Assembly: GCF_003054045.1 (NCBI RefSeq)
Contig: NZ_QBKH01000009.1
Location: forward strand, 55,222-119,221
Origin: Sphingobacterium faecium
GTDB taxonomy: Bacteria > Bacteroidota > Bacteroidia > Sphingobacteriales > Sphingobacteriaceae
Reading direction: 5' to 3'
Length of the DNA stretch: 64,000 nucleotides
Both the position numbers and the translations under genes were made by a program. The stretch's first letter is position 1; every line of letters starts with the position of its first letter. Below the pieces are notes generated by a model that was not told where the DNA came from, ran no database searches, and saw only the letters and a list, made by a program, of their open reading frames with translations. Below, in pieces: positions 1-8,479 of this stretch.

Positions 1-821
1 TAATTGCAGCAAGATATGCAAGGGAGATTGCGCTTGAAAATCAAGATGAGCTGGTTTTCTTACACGTATATACGAAGCACGTAAACCAGTACGCAAATTT
101 CGTTGTTCATGGTGAACACATTGTCGACCCTACAGTAAAGGATGCTGAACGAAAGTTGAGCGAAGTGGTCAATGAAGTGAACGAAAAATCTCCAACGTTG
201 ACAGTAAGCCAACTTTTTAATGAAGGTGTTCTTTCGGAAGTCATTGCCAAAGAAACGACTAATAACAATTATAAAGTAGTCGTCATGGGAACAAAAGGTG
301 CTTCCGGCCTCGAGTCTGTCCTCATTGGTAGCAACACCTATGATGTAATTAAAGATGCACAAATTCCTATTTTAGCGATACCGGCTTACGCAACAGCGTA
401 TAAGAAGGATACCATTGCACTGTTGACAAATTTTAAACCTGGAGAACTGGAAGTTTTGAAGCAGGCTATACCGGTATTTGGAAATAAATTTCATCTGCTC
501 CTGATACATATTAACAAGGCAGAATCGGATCTAAAGGTATTGGACAAAAAGTTTGACCAATGGATCGAAAATATCATTACGGAGACTGGAATTGATGATG
601 TTTCCTATACGATAAAAAGCAGAAGCTATTTTGCCAATTCAGCAGAAAGAATAGCAAATGGCATACAGACCATGATTCGTGACGAGAATATTGACATCAT
701 CTTAATCACCAAAAGTCGTAAGACATTTTTTCAAAACTTATTTTCTGAAAATATAATAAAAGAAATGGCAATGGAAATAATCATCCCAAACTTCTTTGGC
801 AAGACTAATTTTAAGGGTTAG
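1..821 (+). CDS. Universal stress protein, UspA family (5' end outside window)
   Basis: The reading frame is open from base 3 with no stop upstream, so the gene starts before the window; the TTG at 156 is internal. About 272 codons are visible, which suggests two UspA domains in tandem. The first domain ends with the ATP-binding signature G-x2-G-x9-G-S (GTKG...GSNT, about bases 290-340) followed by the usual hydrophobic strand VIKDAQIPILAIP. A second, more divergent domain fills the rest. Usp proteins are cytoplasmic nucleotide-binding proteins induced by growth arrest or stress. Family is clear; the specific role is unknown. Confidence 0.85.
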   Translation, partial: IAARYAREIALENQDELVFLHVYTKHVNQYANFVVHGEHIVDPTVKDAERKLSEVVNEVNEKSPTLTVSQLFNEGVLSEVIAKETTNNNYKVVVMGTKGASGLESVLIGSNTYDVIKDAQIPILAIPAYATAYKKDTIALLTNFKPGELEVLKQAIPVFGNKFHLLLIHINKAESDLKVLDKKFDQWIENIITETGIDDVSYTIKSRSYFANSAERIANGIQTMIRDENIDIILITKSRKTFFQNLFSENIIKEMAMEIIIPNFFGKTNFKG

Positions 822-1025
822 ATTCCTAAAAAAGCTACATCTTAACGCAGAAATGTAAATTATAGTATACATGGTGCCACTTTTTTTACAGCAGAGCAAA
901 TCAATAAGTGGTCAATTAACTACAAAAATGGGGAAATCTACAACTGGTTTGAGCTATGAGGGCCATATTGGCAACATTATTGCCTAAAGCACAATAAGAA
1001 GATTAAAAATTAAAATTAGAAAAAT

Positions 1026-2363
1026 ATGAAGATTAACCTTAAGAAAACTGGTTTATTAGTAGCAGCGGGACTGTTAACATCTGCTTCATTTGCACAAAAT
1101 GCAAAAGTTGGTTCTATCGAAGGAACTACTCCACTGGGATCATCTACCGAATATAGAACTTGGTCTATTGGTATTGGTGCAGGGGTTTTAAATCAAACTA
1201 ATATTTTCGGTTTCAACCGTAAAGATTATAATGATTTAGATCACAATTTAGGTTATTCTGCATACATTAAGAAACAAATTTCCCCTTCTTTTGGATTTAA
1301 AGCATCCTACTTAGGTGGTAAAGTTGGTGGAGCATATAAAGATGGATCACAATCTTTCGAAACTAAAACACCATGGTCAGCAGCTTTATCTGGAGAGTGG
1401 ACAATGGCTAATACGAACTGGAGATTTTTCAACAGTTTCATCAAGCCTTATGCTTCATTAGGTTTAGGGGTATTGAACTCTGAGGCTACAGTAACGATGG
1501 GGTCAACAAGCACAACAGCTGAATCACAATCGAAGTTATTCGTTCCTGCTGATTTCGGATTTAAATTTGCAATTGCAAAAGGTATTAACTTAGACTTAGG
1601 TTATCAATTGAACTGGGCTAACCAGAAATTTGATGGATCTAATCCTGCTGCGTCTCCACAACCAACATACAAAAACGACTTATTCTCGTATGCACATGCT
1701 GGTTTAGAAATTGCTTTAGGCGATGGTTCAAAACCTGCTCTGAATAATTCAAACCCGGTAGCTACTTTAGTAAATGATTACACAGCAAAATACGATGAAT
1801 TAAAAGCTCAACGTGATGCATTGGATGCTGCTAATAAAGCGTTACAATCAAAAGTTGAATCATTAAACTCAGATTTGCAGGATGATGATGGTGACGGTGT
1901 TGCTAACAAATTTGACAAATGTCCAAATACACCTTCAGGGGTTCAAGTAGATGGTGCTGGTTGTCCAATCCTTGTTAAAAATGAAACTAAAATTGTAGAG
2001 AAAGTGATCACTGAAACGGATAGAAGAACAGTTGATGAAGCTATCAAAAACTTAGAATTCGAAACTGGTAAATCAGTGATTCGTGCTAATTCTTACAACT
2101 CATTAAATAAAGTTGCTGCATTATTAGTAGAAAAAGATTTCAGTTTGAAATTAGCAGGTCACACCGATAACACAGGTTCATTAGAATTAAACTTGAGATT
2201 ATCTAAAGATCGTGCTGAGGCAGTGAAAGCTTACTTAGTATCTAAAGGTGCTAATCCTTCTCGTATTGAAGCTACTGGTTACGGACCAAACCAACCTATT
2301 GCATCTAATAAAACTGCAGAAGGTCGTCAACAAAACCGTCGCGTTGAGTTTACCATATATTAG
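1026..2363 (+). CDS. OmpA-family outer membrane porin with TSP3 linker
   Basis: A 445-aa envelope protein. Residues 1-23 are a Sec signal peptide ending AFAQ. Residues about 40-235 form an 8-strand beta-barrel type domain rich in alternating aromatic residues. A coiled linker follows, then a calcium-binding thrombospondin type 3 repeat (DDDGDGVANKFDKCPNTP, about residues 285-303, with paired cysteines). The C-terminal OmpA peptidoglycan-binding domain (about 335-445) carries the typical AGHTDNTGS and NRRVEF motifs. It should anchor the outer membrane to the cell wall. It is monocistronic, with a strong terminator directly downstream. Codon choice looks like that of a highly expressed gene. 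Confidence 0.93.
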   Translation: MKINLKKTGLLVAAGLLTSASFAQNAKVGSIEGTTPLGSSTEYRTWSIGIGAGVLNQTNIFGFNRKDYNDLDHNLGYSAYIKKQISPSFGFKASYLGGKVGGAYKDGSQSFETKTPWSAALSGEWTMANTNWRFFNSFIKPYASLGLGVLNSEATVTMGSTSTTAESQSKLFVPADFGFKFAIAKGINLDLGYQLNWANQKFDGSNPAASPQPTYKNDLFSYAHAGLEIALGDGSKPALNNSNPVATLVNDYTAKYDELKAQRDALDAANKALQSKVESLNSDLQDDDGDGVANKFDKCPNTPSGVQVDGAGCPILVKNETKIVEKVITETDRRTVDEAIKNLEFETGKSVIRANSYNSLNKVAALLVEKDFSLKLAGHTDNTGSLELNLRLSKDRAEAVKAYLVSKGANPSRIEATGYGPNQPIASNKTAEGRQQNRRVEFTIY

Positions 2364-2386
2364 TAGATATTGATATCTGATAAAGA

Positions 2387-2415
2387 AGGGCTACTCCAAA
2401 AGAGTAGCCCTTTTT
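2387..2415 (+). terminator. Rho-independent terminator after the OmpA-family gene
   Basis: A perfect 10-bp stem (AGGGCTACTC at 2387-2396 and GAGTAGCCCT at 2402-2411) with a 5-nt CAAAA loop is followed by a T run. It starts 23 bp after the stop codon. Confidence 0.9.
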
Positions 2416-2578
2416 ACATCATTAATTTTTGAGAATAAATCAATTTATTTGACTGAACCTTTTTTGATGGATAAAAAAACAACAGAACAGAGCTGCCATT
2501 AAAGGTATTTAAAATGGATTAAGATAGATTTTGTCATCCAAAAAACACAATATATCAAATACTTATGTCAAAAATTAG

Positions 2579-2606
2579 TTTGGTAAATATTATTTCCCTA
2601 TATTTG
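2579..2606 (+). promoter_or_regulatory. Bacteroidota-type promoter of the DEAD-box helicase gene
   Basis: A TATATTTGC -7 box (2599-2607) matches the Bacteroidota consensus TAnnTTTG, with TTTG at 2579-2582 as a -33 candidate. The 16-nt spacing is a little short of the usual 19. This predicts a leader of about 30 nt before the ATG at 2647. Confidence 0.6.
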
Positions 2607-2646
2607 CATCGCCTTAGGCAATAGAGCCTATTGTATAAATTAATTC

Positions 2647-4518
2647 ATGAACCCATTTTTAGAACTGGGAATCCGTGAGGAAATTGTTAATGCCATCTCA
2701 GAATTAGGTTTTGAAAAACCTTCTGAAATTCAGGAAAAAGCCATTCCTGTTTTATTGACTGGTAACGACGATTTTGTCGGATTAGCCCAAACCGGCACAG
2801 GTAAGACAGCAGCATTTGGTCTTCCATTATTACAGCAATTAGACTTTTCTCAGAAACATCCTCAAGCGTTGGTATTATGCCCGACACGTGAGCTTTGTTT
2901 GCAAATCTCGAAAGATATAGAAAGATATGCTAAAAACCTAGACAACGTACATGTTGTTGCGGTTTATGGAGGTGCAAATATTAGTGACCAACTACGTCAG
3001 ATCAGACGTGGAGTGCAAATTGTAGTAGCGACCCCAGGTCGTATGTTAGATATCATTGGCCGTAATGCTATTGATTTCTCTCAAGTAAAATATGTTGTGT
3101 TAGATGAGGCGGATGAGATGCTTAATATGGGCTTCAAAGAAGACATCAACAACATTTTGTCAGAGACTCCTGACACTAAAAAAACATGGTTATTCTCAGC
3201 TACCATGCCTTCAGAGGTTCGTCGTATTGCTAAAAACTATATGACTGATCCTGTAGAGATGACTGTAGGAACAAAAAACACAGGTAATGCAAACATTGAG
3301 CATCAATATTATTTGATTAGAGCTAAAGATAAATATGCTGCTTTCAAACGTATTGTTGATTCAAACCCTGATATTTTTGGTATCGTATTTTGTCGTACAA
3401 AAATTGAAACTCAAGAAATTGCAGAATCTTTAATTAAAGATGGTTACAATGCCGATTCACTACACGGAGATTTATCTCAACAACAACGTGACAAAGTGAT
3501 GAAACGTTACCGTGACCGTAGTTTACAACTATTAATCGCTACAGATGTAGCGGCGCGTGGTATTGATGTAAACGACGTAACTCACGTAATTAACTTCTCT
3601 TTACCTGATGAAATTGAAAACTATACGCACCGTTCGGGCCGTACAGCTCGTGCTGGTAAAACTGGTATTTCAATCTCTTTAATCAACATTAAAGAACAAA
3701 GCAAAATCCGTCAACTTGAAAAAGTTATCGGAAAGCAATTTGAACGTAAACAAGTTCCTCAAGGAGCTGATGTTGTTGAAAAGCAATTATTGACAATCAT
3801 CAATAAAGTTCAGAATGTAGAAGTTAATGAGGATCAAATCAATCAATTCTTACCAGCTATTATGGAAGGTTTTGAGTCGTTATCGAAAGAAGATATCGTA
3901 AAAAGATTTGCTTCATTAGAGTTCAATAGATTCTTAGATTATTACAAAGGTGCACACGATTTAAATATCGAAGCACGTGATATCAGCAGCAATGGCCGCG
4001 AACGTGGCGAAAGAGGTGAACGTGGTGAAAGAGGCGAGCGTGGTAGTTCAAAAGGATTTACTCGTTTGTTTATGAACTTAGGTTCTGTAGATGAATTCAG
4101 CCGTGGAGACATGTTAGGATTTATCTGTAACAACGCTAAAATCTCTGGTAAATCAATTGGTAAAATTGATCTAAAAGGAGTATTTACTTTCTTCGAAGTT
4201 GAAGATGCTGAAGTTGCTAAAGTATTTGAAGGATTCAAAGAAGTTGATTTCAACGGACGTAATGTTCGCATCGAAGTTTCTGGAGATGGAAAAACTGAAA
4301 ACCGTGGTGGTGGAAACAGAAGCCGTGGTGGAAGTGGTGAGCGCAGAAGCTTTGGCGGTGGTGAAAGACGTGAAGGTGGATACCGTGGTGGAGATCGCAG
4401 AAGCGGTGGCGGTGAAAGACGTGAAGGTGGATACCGTGGTGGAGATCGCAGAGAAGGAAATGCTGGTGGTTTTAGAGACTTTTCTGGAAAAAGAAAAGAA
4501 TCTAGTAACAAGTACTAA
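2647..4518 (+). CDS. DEAD-box ATP-dependent RNA helicase (CsdA/DbpA-like) with RGG tail
   Basis: A 623-aa cytoplasmic RNA helicase. All core motifs are visible in order: AQTGTGKTAA (Walker A, about residue 45), PTREL, TPGR, DEAD (about 155), SAT, then ATDVAARGID and HRSGRTAR in the second RecA domain. A DbpA-type RNA-binding domain follows at about residues 465-550. The tail is low-complexity Gly/Arg rich (GGERREGGYRGGDRR repeated), an RGG-like RNA-binding extension. Such proteins act in ribosome assembly, mRNA turnover and cold adaptation. The tail is encoded by a 42-bp exact DNA duplication. The gene is monocistronic and convergent with rlmB across a shared terminator. Confidence 0.95.
   Translation: MNPFLELGIREEIVNAISELGFEKPSEIQEKAIPVLLTGNDDFVGLAQTGTGKTAAFGLPLLQQLDFSQKHPQALVLCPTRELCLQISKDIERYAKNLDNVHVVAVYGGANISDQLRQIRRGVQIVVATPGRMLDIIGRNAIDFSQVKYVVLDEADEMLNMGFKEDINNILSETPDTKKTWLFSATMPSEVRRIAKNYMTDPVEMTVGTKNTGNANIEHQYYLIRAKDKYAAFKRIVDSNPDIFGIVFCRTKIETQEIAESLIKDGYNADSLHGDLSQQQRDKVMKRYRDRSLQLLIATDVAARGIDVNDVTHVINFSLPDEIENYTHRSGRTARAGKTGISISLINIKEQSKIRQLEKVIGKQFERKQVPQGADVVEKQLLTIINKVQNVEVNEDQINQFLPAIMEGFESLSKEDIVKRFASLEFNRFLDYYKGAHDLNIEARDISSNGRERGERGERGERGERGSSKGFTRLFMNLGSVDEFSRGDMLGFICNNAKISGKSIGKIDLKGVFTFFEVEDAEVAKVFEGFKEVDFNGRNVRIEVSGDGKTENRGGGNRSRGGSGERRSFGGGERREGGYRGGDRRSGGGERREGGYRGGDRREGNAGGFRDFSGKRKESSNKY
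4360..4452 (+). repeat. 42-bp direct repeat encoding the RGG tail
   Basis: Two identical 42-bp copies (4360-4401 and 4411-4452), separated by 9 bp, encode the repeated GERREGGYRGGDRR segment of the helicase tail. The repeat length is in frame, so copy-number change would lengthen or shorten the tail without a frameshift. Confidence 0.85.
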
Positions 4519-4536
4519 TCTATTCAAGCTATACAT

Positions 4537-4573
4537 AATAAGAGCGGCTATCCAAAAGATAGCCGCTCTTATT
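4537..4573. terminator. Bidirectional terminator between the helicase gene and rlmB
   Basis: A perfect 16-bp stem (4537-4552 and 4558-4573) with a CAAAA loop. The outer part is A/T-rich, so a U tract follows in either direction. It sits between two convergent genes. Confidence 0.9.
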
Positions 4574-4616
4574 ATTTATGTTATAAACTGTTTACATCAA
4601 CAAAACAGCCCTATTG

Positions 4617-5396
4617 TTATTTCACTCGTTGACGAATAGCTTCGTAAAGTACTACTCCAGCTGAAACAGATACGTTTAATGAACCTATTTCTCCAAACAT
4701 AGGTATCTTTGCTAAATGATCAGCAATACGAATTAAATCGTCTGATACACCTGTGTCCTCAGCTCCCATAATGATACATGTAGGTACAGTATAATCCACA
4801 TCATAGATACTATCTTTTGTCTTCTCCGTACTTACGACCAACTGTATACCGGACTCAATTAAAAATTTACCAATCTTGGCCAATCCTTCATGACGACATA
4901 CCGGGATTTTATATAGAGCACCTGCCGAAGTCTTAATCGCATCAGGATTGATCTCTGCAGAACCTTTTTTCGGTACGATGATCGCATGAACACCTGAACA
5001 TTCGGCAGTACGTGCGATAGCGCCAAAGTTGCGCACATCCGTAACGCCATCTAACATTAAAAATAAAGGAACCTCACCTTTTTCATAAATTTCGGGAACA
5101 ATGTCTTCGATTTTCTGATAAGTAATCGGAGAGATAACAGCAATGACTCCTTGATGGTTTTTGCGTGTGATGCGGTTTAATTTTTCAATAGGAACTTGTT
5201 GAAATCCTAAATCGTGCTCTTTCAAAAGAGCTTTCAATTCTAAAACTAAACTTCCACCTAAACCTCTTTGTATAAATAATGATTCAATTTCTTTACCACT
5301 ATCTATCGCTTCTATAACGGCACGAATACCGAAAACCATCTGATTGGCTTCACGATCTGATGATCTATCGTGTCTTTGATAATTTTGCATGCTCAA
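4617..5396 (-). CDS. rlmB: 23S rRNA (guanosine-2'-O-)methyltransferase, TrmH/SpoU family
   Basis: A 259-aa SPOUT methyltransferase. An N-terminal substrate-binding domain (VFGIRAVIEAI, about residues 22-95) precedes the knotted SAM-binding domain with the three family motifs: DGVTDVRNFGAIARTAE, IMGAEDTGVS and GEIGSLNVSVSAGVVLYE. The length and the NQMVFGIRAV start fit RlmB, which methylates the ribose of G2251 in the 23S peptidyl-transferase centre. A related TrmH-family target cannot be fully excluded. It appears monocistronic. A TATCTTTGC -7 box lies about 50 bp upstream of the start. Confidence 0.88.
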   Translation of the reverse strand: MSMQNYQRHDRSSDREANQMVFGIRAVIEAIDSGKEIESLFIQRGLGGSLVLELKALLKEHDLGFQQVPIEKLNRITRKNHQGVIAVISPITYQKIEDIVPEIYEKGEVPLFLMLDGVTDVRNFGAIARTAECSGVHAIIVPKKGSAEINPDAIKTSAGALYKIPVCRHEGLAKIGKFLIESGIQLVVSTEKTKDSIYDVDYTVPTCIIMGAEDTGVSDDLIRIADHLAKIPMFGEIGSLNVSVSAGVVLYEAIRQRVK

Positions 5397-5446
5397 TATT
5401 CTAAATAAGAATTGGTTTTTAGCAATTAGCTAACCAATTTGAAAGG

Positions 5447-5454
5447 CAAAGATA
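5447..5454 (-). promoter_or_regulatory. -7 box upstream of rlmB
   Basis: On the minus strand the sequence reads TATCTTTGCC, an exact TAnnTTTGC match, 51 bp upstream of the rlmB start. No convincing -33 TTTG is present at 19 nt spacing. Confidence 0.5.
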
Positions 5455-5497
5455 CAAAAAGAAATATGGGTTAGTGCAATAAATAGTTGGACTCGTG

Positions 5498-7309
5498 TTA
5501 ACTTAAACCCAAGTTTAATTCTTTTCTTAATGTTTCTAAAAGTGGGTTCTTTTGAACCATTGCCTGATATTTCTCTTGAGAAGTATAAGGTTTACGAACT
5601 AAATCGTGTTCCATAATAACACCATGAAGATCGAGAGAGAAATTACGTAGCACTGGGCGAAGGTAATTTAAAATATCAATTTTTGCAGTGCTCAGCACAT
5701 CCATTTGCACCATGTTTTCGACATCAACTTCTATTTTATTCCCAACTAACTTGGGTGGAACTGCAGTCATCAAGGTGTAGAGATTGATTCTATTTTCTTT
5801 TTTAATTTGAGTAGCTAAAACTTTCCAAGCTTGTATAAATTGCTCCTGACTGATCTCCTCTTGTTCTGTACCTTTAACTAAACTAGGTTCATCTCCACCA
5901 TCCTCTTCTACTTTTGAATCAAAAATAGAATTTAGATCGGGCAATGATGGCATAGAACTTTTGGCTGATCCCCAAGCTCCTTTTTTTACTTTGGGAGGTA
6001 GATTTAAGGGTTCTGGTTCTACTGCTTGTTCTTTTACTGTAGCTATAGGTGCTGCTGAACTTGTATATGTTGATGGTTTTTCTTCATTTACTGGTACTGA
6101 GGGTTTTACCGCAGGAGCAGGTGTACTAGGAGCTTGTGCTAAATCAGGGCGTTTTTTTTTTAGTCCTTCGCTTGCTTCGGGCAACTGAATACTTCCCATC
6201 TGGCTTAATTTAATGGCACTGGATAAGTGACACATTTTTAAAAGCGCTAATTCAACTTGAAGTCGTTGATTCTTACTTGTTTTATAGTTAATCTCACATT
6301 GATTAGCAATATTCAATGCGGATAACAAGAGACCTGTTGACGATTTTTGAGCTTGATCTAAATATTTCATTCGTATACTTTCACTCACTTCAAGCAACTT
6401 TAAAGTACTAGGTTCTTTCGCTACTAATAAATTTCTAAAATGTGAGGCCAAACCAGAAATAAAATGGCTACCGTCAAATCCATTATTCAGAATATCATTT
6501 AATGTTAATAATACTTGTGCTGGATTTTCGATTAAAATAGCATCAGTCAGTTTGAAAAAGTAATCGTAATCTAAAATATTTAAATTATCAATGACTGCCT
6601 GATAGGTTACGTTCTTATTTGAAAAGCTAACGATTTGATCAAACATCGATAAGGCATCACGCAAACCACCATCTGCTTTTTGAGCGATGATATGGAGCCC
6701 GTCTTGATCATACTGAATATCTTCATGAGCAGCAATATGAGCCAAATGGTTGGCCATATCTTCTATACGAATACGATTAAAATCAAAAATCTGACAACGC
6801 GATAGAATCGTTGGTAATATTTTATGCTTCTCGGTTGTTGCTAAAATAAAAATAGCATAAGTAGGCGGTTCTTCCAAGGTCTTTAAAAAGGCATTGAAGG
6901 CTTGCTGAGATAGCATATGAACCTCATCTATAATATAGATCTTAAATTTTCCTACTTGTGGTGGAATACGAACTTGATCAATGAGATTACGAATATCATC
7001 TACAGAATTGTTGGATGCTGCATCTAACTCATGGATACTAAATGAATTGCCGTTTTGAAAAGAGATACAACTGTCACACTGACCACAGGCTTCACTTTTG
7101 TCGGAAATATTTTCACAATTAATTGTTTTGGCTAATATGCGCGCGCAGGTTGTTTTTCCAACACCTCTAGGTCCACAAAATAAAAATGCTTGCGCTAACT
7201 GATTGTTATGAATAGCATTTTTAAGTGTGCCAGTGATGTGTTGCTGGCCGACAACCGAATCGAAGGTGACTGGGCGATATTTACGAGCAGAAACAATAAA
7301 ATTTTCCAT
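5498..7309 (-). CDS. dnaX: DNA polymerase III subunit gamma/tau
   Basis: The clamp-loader ATPase. The start was set at the ATG at 7309 (MENFIVSARKYRP, the usual family N-terminus), giving 603 aa; the upstream ATGs would add 11 unconserved residues. Visible features: Walker A GPRGVGKTT (about 44-52), a zinc site with four Cys (CENISDKSEACGQCDSC), Walker B with DEVHM, and the SRC arginine-finger motif (LSRCQIF). Domain III ends near residue 365. A proline/alanine-rich linker and a tau-type C-terminal domain follow. At codon 383 the mRNA carries ten consecutive A residues (plus-strand 6152-6161). A one-base slip either way hits a stop within a few codons and would give a gamma-like protein of about 388 aa. 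Confidence 0.95.
   Translation of the reverse strand: MENFIVSARKYRPVTFDSVVGQQHITGTLKNAIHNNQLAQAFLFCGPRGVGKTTCARILAKTINCENISDKSEACGQCDSCISFQNGNSFSIHELDAASNNSVDDIRNLIDQVRIPPQVGKFKIYIIDEVHMLSQQAFNAFLKTLEEPPTYAIFILATTEKHKILPTILSRCQIFDFNRIRIEDMANHLAHIAAHEDIQYDQDGLHIIAQKADGGLRDALSMFDQIVSFSNKNVTYQAVIDNLNILDYDYFFKLTDAILIENPAQVLLTLNDILNNGFDGSHFISGLASHFRNLLVAKEPSTLKLLEVSESIRMKYLDQAQKSSTGLLLSALNIANQCEINYKTSKNQRLQVELALLKMCHLSSAIKLSQMGSIQLPEASEGLKKKRPDLAQAPSTPAPAVKPSVPVNEEKPSTYTSSAAPIATVKEQAVEPEPLNLPPKVKKGAWGSAKSSMPSLPDLNSIFDSKVEEDGGDEPSLVKGTEQEEISQEQFIQAWKVLATQIKKENRINLYTLMTAVPPKLVGNKIEVDVENMVQMDVLSTAKIDILNYLRPVLRNFSLDLHGVIMEHDLVRKPYTSQEKYQAMVQKNPLLETLRKELNLGLS
6152..6161 (-). promoter_or_regulatory. A10 slippery run inside dnaX (candidate gamma-form recoding site)
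   Basis: The dnaX coding strand reads CTA AAA AAA AAA CGC. Gain of one A gives Lys-Lys-Lys-Thr-Pro-stop; loss of one gives Lys-Lys-Asn-Ala-Leu-Ile-stop. Both end just after the clamp-loader domains I-III. In Thermus thermophilus a comparable A run in dnaX causes transcriptional slippage that makes gamma. The run is seen directly; its use here is inferred. Confidence 0.6.
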
Positions 7310-7502
7310 TGTACGAAGATACAAATTTTGTATGTCCATCACAATATAAAAAGTGCTTCTTGAAAAAAGCGTTCAACCCAAATTTACATGCTCAGAATAA
7401 AGTAATTCAAATATGGGTATCACTGATGAAGTTAAGAGAATTAGTAAAACTCAATTTTTCTAAACCTTTGTATACGCTATTAAGGTTACTACTAAAAGAA
7501 AA

Positions 7503-7529
7503 AAGGGCTTTCGTGATGAATTAGCCCTT
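7503..7529 (-). terminator. Terminator of the aquaporin gene
   Basis: On the minus strand AAGGGCT, a 13-nt loop and AGCCCTT are followed by a T-rich tract, 20 bp after the aquaporin stop codon. Confidence 0.65.
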
Positions 7530-7549
7530 CTTTAAAGTTTAATAATTCG

Positions 7550-8270
7550 CTAAACACCTTTTGGGTCAAGAGTACGCCATACGATAGCCGCAACCACAGC
7601 TCCAGCTATAGGCGCCACTATAAACAACCAAAGCTGCGAAAGCGCTTGTCCCCCTGCTAATAACGCTGGTCCAAAACTACGTGCAGGATTAACTGATGTA
7701 CCTGTGATTGGGATGGCGACTAAGTGAATCAAGACCAAGGTAAGACCTATTGCTAACCCAGCCATGGTAGAATTTCCTACTTTAGAGGTAGTCGCTAAGA
7801 TGACAAATAAAAAAATAAAGGTTAAAACAGCTTCCGTTAAAAATGCAGCGTTAAGACCATACTCATTTTGATATCCTTTGCCCCAACCATTGGATCCATA
7901 AGCCCATTCTCCAGGCTTAAACCCAGCAATTTGCCCGCCTAGAATTTGTTGTAGCACAAAAGCTGCTAATAATGCACCAATTAGTTGTGCAACAATATAT
8001 ATAGAAGCGTCTTTTATCGAAATTTTCCCGGCAACTAAAACACCTATTATTACAGCAGGATTAATGTGGCATCCACTTATACCTCCTATAGCATAAGCAA
8101 AAACAACGACAGAGAGACCAAATGCAAGTGCAATTCCCAACAATCCTAAGCCTGACAATCCTCCTAATGTTGTAGCTCCCGCAATAGCGGCAGCTCCACA
8201 ACCAAATAGTACCAAACCGAAAAGTTCCGATCAGTTCGGCAACAAATTTTGTAAAAGATTTAATTTCCAT
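7550..8270 (-). pseudogene. Aquaporin Z-like water channel, frameshifted near its N-terminus
   Basis: A MIP-family channel broken by one base. The true start is the ATG at 8270 (MEIKSFTKFVAELIGTF, an AqpZ-like first helix). The frame is lost at the A4 run at 8220-8223. The rest continues in another frame from VLFGCGAAAIAG to the end (stop at 7550). Removing one base would restore about 240 aa with both NPA boxes (GCHINPAV and TSVNPARS), the selectivity-filter His (LIHLVAIP) and the Arg after the second NPA. The downstream frame can initiate only at a TTG (8215) and would lack most of helix 1. It is either a recent inactivating mutation, a phase-variable homopolymer or a sequencing error. Everything else is intact, so decay is recent if real. 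Confidence 0.85.
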
Positions 8271-8479
8271 TATTTTTAAGTTATAATATATTCAAACAAA
8301 GTCAAAAAATTGAAAAATTAAATACTGTCTCAATTATTTAAATTAAAGTAAATATATAGCTACAAAAAGCTAAAGCAATTCCTATGAAAAAATAAGTCAT
8401 ATCGCTGTAACTAAATGAATATATTGAAGTTTTTAATATTATTTTTATGTAACTTCATTATTAATAAATTGTTAAGGAC

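Noticed and set aside
4171..4639. Frames opposite and across the RGG tail of the helicase
   Set aside because: They are shadows of a repetitive, stop-poor coding sequence.
7309..7524. A 71-codon plus-strand frame between dnaX and the aquaporin gene
   Set aside because: No family features, and its end is part of the aquaporin terminator hairpin.
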